Origin: JAQGMV01 sp050260255
GTDB lineage: Bacteria; Pseudomonadota; Gammaproteobacteria; Burkholderiales; SG8-41
NCBI GenBank assembly: GCA_050260255.1
Contig: JBLNBW010000167.1
Coordinates: 1 to 9,268, forward strand
Direction of reading: 5' to 3'
DNA: 9,268 nucleotides
Shown here: one piece after another, positions 1 to 7,084 of the stretch
Position numbering within the stretch: position 1 is the stretch's first letter
Layout of the letters: each line of letters begins with the position of its first letter
Made by a program: the position numbers and the translations under genes
The notes under the pieces: model-generated
Told to the model about the DNA's origin: nothing
The model's input: the letters and a program-made list of their open reading frames with translations, nothing else
The model's database searches: none

Positions 1-1036
1 CCGGCATTCCTTGCCCCGCGAGCGCCGTCGTCTGTCCCGGCGCGGGTTGCGCGAACGTCTGCCCCATCGGCGTGCCGCCGGTCGACGTGCCGGCGGACGG
101 CGTGATTGCGCCGATCGACGGGGGATTTCCCAATTGTGTTTGCGTGAGTCCCTGCACCTGGGATGTCTCGCCGGAGACGATTGCTCGCAGCGTCTGCGCG
201 AGCCGCGCCGCTTCGGCGTTCTTGAGGTAGACGACGTGTATGTTGCCCGCAGCCGAAGTGGGCTGATCGAGCGCGGCCACCATGCTCGCCACTTTCGCGA
301 GCGTCGCGGCATTGTCCGTCCTGATCAGCAGGCTGTTGGTGCGCGAGTCCGGCGCCACGGTGACGCGTCGGTGGGCGTCCGCCGCGCCCGGCTGAGCATA
401 CAGGCGCGTGAGGGTGTTCGACACATCGATCGCCGAGGCATGCTTCAACGCGACAAGCTTGGGGTCCTCGTCGTACGGCATATCGATGAGTTCCACCACG
501 CGCGTGAGGCGGTTGATGTTGCTCGCATAATCGGTGACGACGAGCGTGTTGCTGCCGATATCGGCCGATATGCTGTTGTTCGGCGCAATGAGCGGCTTCA
601 GCGCCGCCACCAACTGCGCGGCCGACGCGTGGCGCGGCGCGAATACCTTGGTGACGACGGCGTCGCCTGCCGGCGCGCCCTTGTCCGACAGCACCGGATT
701 GGCGAGCGTCTTCGCTTCCGCTTCCGGCACGATCTTGACCACGCCGTCGCTCTCGACCGCGGTGAAGCCCTGCATTCTCAGGGCCGCGAGCAGCAGCGAA
801 TACGCCTTGGACTGCGGAATCGCTTTGCCCGAGACGATGTTGACGGTCCCCTTCACTCTCGGATCGATGATGAAGTTCTTGCCGGTGACCTGAGAGATCG
901 CCTTGACCACCCCCTCGATCTCGGCGTTCACGAAGTTGAGCGTTACCTGGTCTTCTGCAGCGTAAATCGCCGTAGACAAACCGAGGGTTCCGGCGAGCAG
1001 TGCCGCTCGCAAGCGCGTCACGCACTGGATTTTCAT
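1..1036 (-). CDS. gspD: Type II secretion system secretin GspD, N-terminal part (3' end outside window)
   Basis: GspD forms the multimeric outer-membrane channel through which the type II secretion system exports folded proteins. The first 345 codons are visible. The ATG at 1036 opens a signal peptide (basic start MKIQCVTRLR, hydrophobic core, likely cleavage after AIYA at about residue 26). The N0 domain follows at about 29-105 (TLNFVNAEIEGVVKAIS, KNFIIDPRVKGTVNI), then N1 at about 126-187 (TNTLVVTDY-like stretch NTLVVTDYASNINRL, ending VVELIDMP) and N2 at about 190-260 (VAPDSRTNSLLIRT). N3 begins at about 265 (HVVYLKNAEAARLAQTLRAI) and runs into a Gly/Ser/Thr/Pro/Gln-rich loop from about 288 to the edge, as is common in this family. 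The secretin pore domain lies outside the window. No clear Shine-Dalgarno sequence precedes the start, but no other in-frame start fits the signal peptide. The gene lies downstream of gspC, the standard T2SS order. The family call is firm. Confidence 0.95.
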   Translation of the reverse strand, partial: MKIQCVTRLRAALLAGTLGLSTAIYAAEDQVTLNFVNAEIEGVVKAISQVTGKNFIIDPRVKGTVNIVSGKAIPQSKAYSLLLAALRMQGFTAVESDGVVKIVPEAEAKTLANPVLSDKGAPAGDAVVTKVFAPRHASAAQLVAALKPLIAPNNSISADIGSNTLVVTDYASNINRLTRVVELIDMPYDEDPKLVALKHASAIDVSNTLTRLYAQPGAADAHRRVTVAPDSRTNSLLIRTDNAATLAKVASMVAALDQPTSAAGNIHVVYLKNAEAARLAQTLRAIVSGETSQVQGLTQTQLGNPPSIGAITPSAGTSTGGTPMGQTFAQPAPGQTTALAGQGMP

Positions 1037-1234
1037 GTTATCAACGTTATTGCCGTTGTTTTGTGATTGTTGCAGCCGATCCGGGAAAGTCGCGTTCCGT
1101 CGCGCACTACCGGCCGGCGCACGAAGACCCGTCGTCGTAGTCACCCCCCGGCTGACTGACGGGCAATTCACGCGGCCCATACGGCGCCGACTCGATATCG
1201 GCAAGGATTATAAGGCCGGCAACCTCTTTCTATC

Positions 1235-1735
1235 TCACCGAGCCGGCTGCGGCGGCGCCGAAGGCGTAGTGCGCTCGGGCAACGACAACGTCTGCACCTG
1301 TCTGCCGCGCTCGAGCTCCACACTGCGTGGGAGAACGCGGTGGAGCGTGACGCCGGGAACTATCTCGTCGCCTTCGCGTACCGAGATCGGCGGCTTGCCG
1401 GTCACCGCGAGAACCGCGACGCCCGGCCGTCCCTCGCGGGTAGGCGCCACGACGCCGCGCAGTGCGATGTCCGGCACGCCCACGGCCTTAACCACTGCGC
1501 CTGCTTCCGAAGCCTCCCCGAAGAGATGACGCGCAGCGATGCCTTGCGCGGCGCGCGCCGGATCCGTCTCGATCGCAACGACAGGCGGCGCCACTGCCGG
1601 ACCGGTGAGTGACCAGAAGATGCTTGCGGCAAGCCAAGCCAGCAATGCGAGCATGCCCACCAAAGCAAGCACGCCCAACCATTGCGTCATGCGCGCTGTC
1701 GGGACCGCCACGAAACGGGGCATGCTGACGATCAT
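1235..1735 (-). CDS. gspC: Type II secretion system inner-membrane protein GspC, short form without PDZ domain
   Basis: GspC links the inner-membrane T2SS platform to the N0 domain of the secretin GspD. The chosen start is the ATG at 1735 (MIVSMPRF), giving 166 residues; the ATG at 1723 is possible, and the frame is open further upstream to about 1837. A single transmembrane helix (QWLGVLALVGMLALLAWLAA) at about residues 18-37 follows a short cytoplasmic N-terminus. A Pro-rich linker leads to the periplasmic homology region, with the typical AARHLFGE motif, DIALRGVVA, a beta strand in GVAVLAV, and VREGDEIVPGVTLHRVLPRSVELERG near the end. A Pro/Ala tail closes the protein, with no PDZ or coiled-coil domain. 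Family members with a PDZ domain are roughly 270-300 residues; short versions without one are known in betaproteobacteria. The Shine-Dalgarno sequence is weak. gspD follows after 198 bases. Confidence 0.87.
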   Translation of the reverse strand: MIVSMPRFVAVPTARMTQWLGVLALVGMLALLAWLAASIFWSLTGPAVAPPVVAIETDPARAAQGIAARHLFGEASEAGAVVKAVGVPDIALRGVVAPTREGRPGVAVLAVTGKPPISVREGDEIVPGVTLHRVLPRSVELERGRQVQTLSLPERTTPSAPPQPAR

Positions 1736-1860
1736 GTCTTTATAGTCTTGCGTCCTTGTCCCGCTGCCCATTTGTGCCGTACGGATACCCGGACGAAGTG
1801 GAGGCCGTAGCGCGGAAGCAGCGCCGTAGATTAGCACGTTCGGTATCGTCCCCGGCGTGA

Positions 1861-2303
1861 CCTTTTCGAGTACTCGATCGCAGCGGTCGAAGTGCTCATG
1901 CCGTAAGCTCGCCCGGGCGGCATGTTGCCGAGTTCGATGCGGCGCGCGACAAGCTCGTGAGAGTGGAGATACCGGACCTGGGCTTCGTGCTGCACGACCG
2001 CGTCCACGATACTGGAATCGCAGCGGCCGGCAACGACGTACCCGACGTTGCCGTTACCGCGGACAGCGACGCGATGTGGGCGCTCGTGACCGCAAGGGAA
2101 GACGCCGACATGCTCGTCTTCAGTCGACGCCTCGTGATGGCGGGCGACACCGAGCTTGGCTCTTCATCCGCAACACGCTGGATGCCATCGATCGCGCCCA
2201 GGCGCTCCCGTCCGCGCCTTCTCCTCGCGAGCTGATGAGGGCCTTACGCCGCACACTCGACGTGCCGTGCAGAACGGTCACGCACGCCGCACGGCATCGC
2301 TGA
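1861..2303 (+). pseudogene. ubiT: Broken UbiT/YhbT-like SCP2 domain protein (frameshift near 2160, N-terminus unrecognisable)
   Basis: UbiT is an SCP2-fold lipid-binding accessory factor that works with UbiU and UbiV in oxygen-independent ubiquinone synthesis. The frame beginning at 1933 reads FDAARDKLVRVEIPDLGF, then DVAVTADSDAMWALVTARED, then ADMLVFSRRLVMAGDTELG up to 2160. This matches the SCP2 signature as I recall it from E. coli YhbT (DPDTLFFQRRLVIEGDTELG followed by LYVKN and a DAI stretch). The expected continuation, LFIRNTLDAIDRAQALP, is present but in the next frame (from 2160, stop at 2301-2303). One extra base after 2160 (GGCTC back to GGCCTC) would restore one reading frame. The family's first 40 or so residues are not recognisable: the frame has a stop at 1858-1860, and the first possible start (GTG at 1957) is already inside the domain. 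The gene is opposite in strand to its neighbours and converges on ccmI. A sequencing error could explain the frameshift but not easily the missing N-terminus. Confidence 0.62.
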
Positions 2304-2314
2304 CGCCATGAACA

Positions 2315-2331
2315 GCGGCCGTTGCGGCCGC
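2315..2331. terminator. GC-rich hairpin just past ccmI, possible bidirectional terminator
   Basis: A perfect 7-bp inverted repeat (GCGGCCG, 3-base loop TTG, CGGCCGC) lies 2 bases beyond the ccmI stop codon, between ccmI and the convergent ubiT-like relic. The position suits transcription ending for the ccm operon. There is no T-run on either side, so it is not a classic intrinsic terminator; it could instead be a 3'-end stabilising stem. The call rests on the repeat and its position only. Confidence 0.35.
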
Positions 2332-2333
2332 CG

Positions 2334-3581
2334 TCATTTCACCACAGTGTCGATCACCACCACGTTCTGCGCCGTACCGAGCTTGACCGGTCTGCTCGTG
2401 CCTTCGAGATCGCCGGCCTGCGCCATGGCGCCGCCCGATTTCGAGACGCGTGCGGCGATCACCACTTCCGGATGAGCCGAGAGCTTGTTCTGCGGCGACA
2501 TCGCCATGGTATCGTCGAGCACGAATTTCACCGGCAGCTCTGATGCCGTCCTGCGCAGGACGGCGAGCGGCATGCGCCCACCATCGGCCGGGCGTGCGAA
2601 GATGAAGACCGTGTCGTCCGGCTTGACGCGTGAGGCGAGCTTGGGATCGAGACGTACTTCACCGGCGATGACGGCCTGCGCGCTGGTGGTGGCGGCAGCC
2701 GCCTGGCTTCGCGCGGCGCCGCTCTGCGCCGGGTTGGGGATGCCGCCCAGCGAACGCGCTTCCGCGATGCTGCCTTGTATCGCCTGCGCCGTTTCCGAAT
2801 CCGGCGGCACGACGTTCAGTATCTTCTCCCAGTAGGCGGCCGCATCGGCGTAATTCTTCTTGTCGAAGGCGACGGTACCCGCCAGCGCGAGCGCCTTCAC
2901 GTTCTGAGGATCGAGCTCGAGCGCCTGCCGTATCAGCTTCTCGGGTTCGCCGAGCAGCGAACGTCCCTGAACCATCGCCAGCGCGTCGGCATAATCGGCA
3001 AGCAGGCGCGCATCGGGCGGCCCGTTCTTCAGCGCGGTCTTGTACGCCGCCACCGCGTCCTCATAGCGGCCCATCGAGTTGTACGACCGGCCGAGCATCG
3101 CCCAGCCTTCGGCGTTCGGCGCGTCGCTCGCGCGCAGTTTCTCCGCGAGGCGCTCGACCAGCGCCTCCATCTGCTGCCGGTCCATGGCATGCGACTGCTC
3201 TGCAGCCACGCGCTCGACGTCCAGCGCTGCGGGCGTTCCCGTCAGGACGTAAAGCGTCCCGGCAAGCAGCGGAACGAATACGCCGACGACGAGCGCCGCC
3301 TGGCGCGAGCGTGGCGTCGCAGTCGACGTCCCGCTCGAGGCCGCGGCATCTTCCAGCACGCGCCGCTCCAGCTCGCGCCTCGCCTCGTCGTAGCGATCCG
3401 GGCTCAGCACACCGGCCGCGAGGTCGGCGTTGAGCTCCTGCAGCTGGTCGCGATGAACGGTGACGTTCACCGCATCCCGCGTCACGGCCTCGGCATCGCG
3501 GCGCGTTTTCAGCAGCGGCGGCAGCACGAACGCCAGCGCGGCGAGAACGAACAGCACGGCGAACGAAACGAAGGCCGTCAT
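2334..3581 (-). CDS. ccmI: Cytochrome c maturation protein CcmI (TPR apocytochrome chaperone)
   Basis: CcmI binds the C-terminal end of apocytochromes c in the periplasm and delivers them to the CcmF-CcmH heme ligation complex. The product has 415 residues. Two transmembrane helices, at about 4-23 (FVSFAVLFVLAALAFVLPPL) and 95-114 (AALVVGVFVPLLAGTLYVL), flank a charged cytoplasmic loop with the family motif HRDQLQELNADLAAGVLSPD and EARRELERRVLED. Tetratricopeptide-like repeats occupy about 155-280 (AEGWAMLGRSYNSMGRYEDAVAAYKTAL; KALALAGTVAFDKKNYADAAAYWEKIL). After an Ala/Ser/Gln linker (283-305), a beta-rich C-terminal domain runs to the end (AGEVRLDPKLASRV, DDTVFIFARPA, VVIAARVSKSGGA), as in the long CcmI form. 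The start is fixed by GGAGG 6 bases upstream and an ATGA overlap with the ccmH stop, although the frame is open further upstream. It is the last ccm gene. Confidence 0.95.
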   Translation of the reverse strand: MTAFVSFAVLFVLAALAFVLPPLLKTRRDAEAVTRDAVNVTVHRDQLQELNADLAAGVLSPDRYDEARRELERRVLEDAAASSGTSTATPRSRQAALVVGVFVPLLAGTLYVLTGTPAALDVERVAAEQSHAMDRQQMEALVERLAEKLRASDAPNAEGWAMLGRSYNSMGRYEDAVAAYKTALKNGPPDARLLADYADALAMVQGRSLLGEPEKLIRQALELDPQNVKALALAGTVAFDKKNYADAAAYWEKILNVVPPDSETAQAIQGSIAEARSLGGIPNPAQSGAARSQAAAATTSAQAVIAGEVRLDPKLASRVKPDDTVFIFARPADGGRMPLAVLRRTASELPVKFVLDDTMAMSPQNKLSAHPEVVIAARVSKSGGAMAQAGDLEGTSRPVKLGTAQNVVVIDTVVK

Positions 3582-4051
3582 GTCGAGCCTCCATCGCCTT
3601 CGGCGAGCAATGCGGCGGCACGCCTGCGCTCTTCTTCGGTGAGCGGCTCCACCGGCGCCGCACTGCGGTCGCGCAGCCTGCGGAACAGCGCATACAACCC
3701 CCACAGCAGGAGGAGCAGCGGTCCGAACCAGAGAATCAGCGTGGCGAGCTTGATCGGCGGCCGATAGAGCACGAAATCGCCGTAGCGCGCCGTGAGGTAC
3801 TGCACGATCTCTTCGTTGCTCTGTCCCTCCCGCATCTTCTCGCGCACCTCGTTGCGCAGGTCGACGGCGAGCCCTGCGTTCGAATCGGCGATGGTCTGGT
3901 TCTGGCACACCAGGCAGCGCAGCTCGTGCGCGAGCGCCATGACGCGTTTTTCGAGGACGGGATCTTCCGCCGCAGGCGCTGCTTCACCCGCATGCAGCAG
4001 CGGCGCAGTGACAGCGAGCACGAGCGCGAAGAGACAGTTACGAAGTTTCAC
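3578..4051 (-). CDS. ccmH: Cytochrome c maturation thiol oxidoreductase CcmH
   Basis: CcmH is a membrane-anchored periplasmic thiol-disulfide protein that, together with CcmG, keeps the apocytochrome CXXCH cysteines reduced for heme attachment by CcmF. The product has 157 residues. A signal peptide covers about 1-21 (CLFALVLAVTAPLLHA). The three-helix domain carries the hallmark LRCLVCQNQTIADSNAGLAVDLR, with the redox pair at Cys46 and Cys49, then VREKMREGQSNEEIVQYL and ARYGDFVLYRPP. One transmembrane helix (about 102-124, ATLILWFGPLLLLLWGLYALF) and a short Arg/Glu-rich cytoplasmic tail follow. This is the short form; the TPR part is the separate ccmI. The start codon is GTG at 4051, supported by AAGGAG 7 bases upstream. 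It overlaps the end of ccmG by 14 bases. There is no ATG before the signal peptide ends. Confidence 0.95.
   Translation of the reverse strand: MKLRNCLFALVLAVTAPLLHAGEAAPAAEDPVLEKRVMALAHELRCLVCQNQTIADSNAGLAVDLRNEVREKMREGQSNEEIVQYLTARYGDFVLYRPPIKLATLILWFGPLLLLLWGLYALFRRLRDRSAAPVEPLTEEERRRAAALLAEGDGGST
3588..3592 (-). promoter_or_regulatory. Ribosome binding site of ccmI
   Basis: GGAGG lies inside the end of ccmH, 6 bases before the ATG at 3581. It decides the ccmI start, because the same frame stays open for over 300 bases upstream through ccmH. Confidence 0.8.
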
Positions 4052-4601
4052 GTCCGAGCTCCTTCACCAGCGGAATGATGGTGTCGCGCAGCAGCTCGGG
4101 CGTCACCACACCGATGCGCTTGTAGCGAATGACACCGCGCTTGTCGATGATGTACGTCTCCGGCACGCCGTAGACGCCGTAATCGATGCCGACCCGTCCA
4201 TCCGCGTCGAACGCCGACAGCGTGTAGGGATTGCCGAACTGGGAAAGCCATTTCATGCCGTCGGCGCGCTGGTCTTTGTAATTGAGCCCGTAGATGGGCA
4301 CGATGTTCTGCCGCGCGAGTTCCATCAGCACCGGATGCTCTTCGCGGCAGCTCACGCACCAGGACGCCCAGACGTTGAACATCCACACCTTGCCGGCCAT
4401 CTCCTTGGGCGAGAACGTCTTCTGCGGCTCGTGCAGCTGCGGCAGCTCGAACATCGGCGCGGGTTTGTTGATGAGCGGCGAAGGCACTTCACGCGGATTC
4501 AGCGTAAGTCCCACACCGAGCAGGATGACGAGTGCGAGGAAAATGCCGAGAGGCACCGCAAAGCGCAGCGCGCCGCTTTTTTGTGTCGCCGGTTCCGCCA
4601 T
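4038..4601 (-). CDS. ccmG: Cytochrome c maturation thioredoxin CcmG (DsbE)
   Basis: CcmG/DsbE is a membrane-tethered periplasmic thioredoxin. It passes electrons from CcdA/DsbD to CcmH or directly to the apocytochrome so that the heme-binding cysteines stay reduced. The product has 187 residues. An uncleaved N-terminal membrane anchor (about 13-33, RFAVPLGIFLALVILLGVGL) leads to the thioredoxin fold. The active site is WASWCVSCREEHPVL, with Cys82 and Cys85, and the acidic residues after the second Cys are typical of this family. The family insert is seen in VPIYGLNYKDQRADGMKWL, and the cis-proline loop is YGVYGVPETYIIDKRG (Pro147). Start at the ATG at 4601, 3 bases after the ccmF stop. The Shine-Dalgarno sequence is only a G-rich run at the end of ccmF, so translation is probably coupled. 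Confidence 0.97.
   Translation of the reverse strand: MAEPATQKSGALRFAVPLGIFLALVILLGVGLTLNPREVPSPLINKPAPMFELPQLHEPQKTFSPKEMAGKVWMFNVWASWCVSCREEHPVLMELARQNIVPIYGLNYKDQRADGMKWLSQFGNPYTLSAFDADGRVGIDYGVYGVPETYIIDKRGVIRYKRIGVVTPELLRDTIIPLVKELGRETS
4059..4064 (-). promoter_or_regulatory. Ribosome binding site of ccmH
   Basis: AAGGAG lies 7 bases before the GTG at 4051, within the 3' end of ccmG. It supports the GTG start and indicates translation coupled to ccmG. Confidence 0.75.
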
Positions 4602-4604
4602 GTC

Positions 4605-6599
4605 TTACCCCACCGCTTTCGGACTCGCGCCGCCCTGCAGCGCGCCCGCCATTGCTTTTGCCGCGCGCGAAGCCACGCGGTAGCGGCGATCCGTCACTGC
4701 AAGAAGCCCCCCGAGCGCCATGATGACGCAGCCGCCCCAGATCCAGTCGACGAAGGGCTTGTACCAGACGCGCACTATCCAGGCGGTCGGGGACACCGCC
4801 TCGCCCAGCGACACGTAAAGGTCGCGCGTGAATCCGGTATCGATCGCCGCCTCGGTCATCGGCATGCGCTGCACGTGGTAAATGCGCTTTTCCGGATGCA
4901 TCGTCGTGACGGGCTTGCCCTCGCGGGTGACGCTGATCGTGGCGCGTGCCGCCGTGTAGTTCGGCCCTTCGACGTCCCGTATGCCATCGAGCCGGAAAAC
5001 ATAGCCGGACAACGTCACCGTCTCACCCGGTTCCATGCGCACGTCTTTCTCGGTGCCGTAGCCGGTGACCAGCGTGACGCCGACGACGAAAACGCCCACG
5101 CCGACATGCGCGAGAACCATGCCGTAGAAGCTGCGCGACGATCCGCGCAGGCGGGCGACAAACGTCTCGCCGCTCGCCTGCTGCATGCGATGCCGCACCG
5201 TCTCGATGGCCGTGGTGAATATCCACACGGCGAGCAGCAATCCCACGCTGATCATCAACGACCAGCGGCCGAGAACGAAAGGCAGCGTGATGGCGACGAC
5301 GACGCTCACTGCAAGAGCCCATCGCAGGCGCACCCACAGATCGGGCAGCGGCATGCCCTTCCATCGCGCCATCGGCCCCACGCCCATGAGGAACAGCGCC
5401 GGCACCATGAGCGGCACGAACACCGACTCGAAATACGGAGGGCCGACGGAGATCTTGCCGAGATTCAGCGCATCGAGAGCGAGCGGATACAAGGTACCGA
5501 GCAGCACGCAAGCCGCCGCGACCATCAATAGCACGTTATTCGCAAGCAGCGACGCTTCGCGCGAAATCACGGAGAAGGCGCCGCCCAGCCCTACACGCGG
5601 CGCACGCCACGCGAACAAAGCGAGCGAGCCGCCGATGACGACGGCGAGGAAGGCCAGGATGAAGATGCCGCGCTTCGGATCCGTCGCGAACGCATGCACC
5701 GAAGTCAGCACGCCGGAACGCACGAGGAAGGTGCCGAGCAGCGACAGCGCGAAGGCGAAAATCGCGAGCAGCACCGTCCAGCTCTTGAATGCGCCGCGCT
5801 TTTCGGTCACAGCGAGCGAATGCACGAGCGCCGTGCCGATGAGCCACGGCATGAACGACGCGTTTTCGACCGGATCCCAGAACAACCAGCCGCCCCAGCC
5901 CAGCTCGTAATACGCCCAGGCGCTGCCGAGCGCGATGCCGAGGGTGAGAAACATCCACGCGACCGTCGTCCATGGACGGGACCAGCGCGCCCACGCCGCG
6001 TCGAGCCGGCCCGACAGGAGCGCTGCGATCGCAAACGCGTACGCGACCGAAAATCCGACGTAGCCCAGATAAAGCATCGGCGGATGGAACACCATGCCGG
6101 GGTCCTGCAGCAGCGGATTCAAGTCGCGGCCATCCGCGGCGGCCGGAATCAGCCGGTCGAACGGATTGGAAGTAAACAACATGAAAGCGATGAAGCCGAT
6201 GGATACGATGCCCATCACACCGAGCACGCGTGCCACCATGTCGTCCGGCAGGCGGCGGCTGAACACCGACACCGCGGTCGTCCACAAGGCGAGCATCAGC
6301 GTCCACAGCAATAGCGATCCTTCGTGACCGCCCCAGACCCCGGCAATCTGATAGTGCAACGGCAGCCGCGAATTCGAGTTGCTCGCGACGTACAACACCG
6401 AGAAATCGTTCGTCACGAACGCATACGTAAGACAACCGAAAGCGATGGCGACGAAAACCAGCTGGCCTTGCGCCGCCGGACGCACTGCAGCCATCCAGGC
6501 GAGATTGCCGCGCGCCGCCCCGCCGAGGCCCAGGACCGCCTGCACGAGCGCGAGCCCCAGCGCGAGCGACAGCGCAAACTGTCCGAGCTCGGGAATCAT
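4605..6599 (-). CDS. ccmF: Cytochrome c heme lyase subunit CcmF
   Basis: CcmF is the large integral membrane protein of the System I heme lyase. It takes heme from holo-CcmE and, with CcmH and CcmI, joins it to the CXXCH cysteines of apocytochromes. The product has 664 residues, the usual family size, with many transmembrane helices and a large periplasmic region at about 515-625. Early motifs are NDFSVLYVASNSNSRLPL and WGGHEGSLLLW. The histidines matching the four functional ones of E. coli CcmF (two periplasmic, two for the structural heme b) are at about 172 (VFHPPMLYLGY), 260 (GTALVHSL), 302 (TSVHAFATDP) and 498 (MVLAHVGVGV). The WWD domain reads WGGWLFWDPVENASFMPWL at about 235-253. Leu239 stands where the family normally has a second Trp; the codon is TTG at 5885-5883, one base from TGG. 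The start overlaps the ccmE stop as ATGA, and ccmG begins 3 bases after the stop. Confidence 0.97.
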   Translation of the reverse strand: MIPELGQFALSLALGLALVQAVLGLGGAARGNLAWMAAVRPAAQGQLVFVAIAFGCLTYAFVTNDFSVLYVASNSNSRLPLHYQIAGVWGGHEGSLLLWTLMLALWTTAVSVFSRRLPDDMVARVLGVMGIVSIGFIAFMLFTSNPFDRLIPAAADGRDLNPLLQDPGMVFHPPMLYLGYVGFSVAYAFAIAALLSGRLDAAWARWSRPWTTVAWMFLTLGIALGSAWAYYELGWGGWLFWDPVENASFMPWLIGTALVHSLAVTEKRGAFKSWTVLLAIFAFALSLLGTFLVRSGVLTSVHAFATDPKRGIFILAFLAVVIGGSLALFAWRAPRVGLGGAFSVISREASLLANNVLLMVAAACVLLGTLYPLALDALNLGKISVGPPYFESVFVPLMVPALFLMGVGPMARWKGMPLPDLWVRLRWALAVSVVVAITLPFVLGRWSLMISVGLLLAVWIFTTAIETVRHRMQQASGETFVARLRGSSRSFYGMVLAHVGVGVFVVGVTLVTGYGTEKDVRMEPGETVTLSGYVFRLDGIRDVEGPNYTAARATISVTREGKPVTTMHPEKRIYHVQRMPMTEAAIDTGFTRDLYVSLGEAVSPTAWIVRVWYKPFVDWIWGGCVIMALGGLLAVTDRRYRVASRAAKAMAGALQGGASPKAVG

Positions 6600-7084
6600 C
6601 GCGCGACCACCGTGCCTTGCCCCGGGAGATCGGCGCGGGCCTCGCCCGGTGCGCCCTTCCTGGCATGCGCTTTCTTCACCGCGTCCGCGGCTTCAGGCGG
6701 CATGTAGTTCTCGTCGTGCTTCGCCAGCACTTCGCTCGCGACGAACACGCCGTTCGCGTCGAGCTTGCCCTGCGTGACCACACCCTTTCCTTCCTTGAAC
6801 AGGTCCGGCAGCACGCCGCGATAAGAGACCGGGATGCTGTGCGCGGTGTCGGTCACCACGAAATTGACCGTCACGCCATCCGGCTGCCTCTTCACGCTGC
6901 CCACTTCCACCAGCCCGCCCACGCGGAAGCTGCGGCCCTCGGGCGCCTCCTTCGCCGCGACCTGTGTGGGCGAGAAGAAAAACACGAGATTCTTCTGGAA
7001 TGCGTTGAGCACCAGCGTCGCGGCCAGCGCGAGCGCCACGCCGGCCGCACCGATCAGCGCGAATCGTTTATGTCTGGGCTTCAT
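6596..7084 (-). CDS. ccmE: Periplasmic heme chaperone CcmE
   Basis: CcmE binds heme covalently in the periplasm and carries it from the CcmABCD complex to the CcmF heme lyase. The product has 162 residues. A basic N-terminus (MKPRHKRF) and one membrane anchor at about 8-28 precede an OB-fold beta-barrel (about 45-120) with FRVGGLVEVGSV, VTVNFVVTD, IPVSYRGVLPDLFKEGKGVV and FVASEVLAKHDENYMPPE. His123 in the HDENY motif is the expected covalent heme ligand and Tyr127 the expected axial ligand. The flexible tail is Lys/Ala/Gly rich. The start at 7084 is set by AGAGG 7 bases upstream (7092-7096) and an ATGA overlap with the ccmD stop. The frame is open further upstream through ccmD but has no coding logic there. 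The ccmF start overlaps its stop. Confidence 0.97.
   Translation of the reverse strand: MKPRHKRFALIGAAGVALALAATLVLNAFQKNLVFFFSPTQVAAKEAPEGRSFRVGGLVEVGSVKRQPDGVTVNFVVTDTAHSIPVSYRGVLPDLFKEGKGVVTQGKLDANGVFVASEVLAKHDENYMPPEAADAVKKAHARKGAPGEARADLPGQGTVVAR

Noticed and set aside
11..1066. A 351-codon open frame on the plus strand at the left edge
   Set aside because: It is antisense to gspD, which shows a signal peptide and N0-N3 domains. The product is Arg-rich and has no recognisable domain.
1736..1770. A possible promoter (TATAAA on the minus strand) right before gspC
   Set aside because: The hexamer ends only about 3 bases before the ATG, and no -35 element at normal spacing is present.
1736..1837. 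A longer N-terminus for GspC starting near 1837
   Set aside because: The extra 34 residues are unlike known GspC N-termini, which are short before the membrane helix. The start at 1735 puts the helix about 17 residues in.
2150..2170. Programmed ribosomal frameshifting at the ubiT-like break
   Set aside because: There is no slippery heptamer at 2155-2165, and the upstream start of the gene is also missing, so decay is the simpler reading.
3582..3908. A longer N-terminus for CcmI, from the upstream open frame
   Set aside because: The extra residues overlap ccmH in another frame and are Arg/Ala-rich noise. GGAGG before 3581 and the ATGA junction place the start at 3581.
3792..5531. A 579-codon open frame on the plus strand
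   Set aside because: It lies wholly antisense to ccmH, ccmG and ccmF, whose motifs are unambiguous. Its product is Arg/His-rich low-complexity sequence typical of the reverse strand of GC-rich genes.
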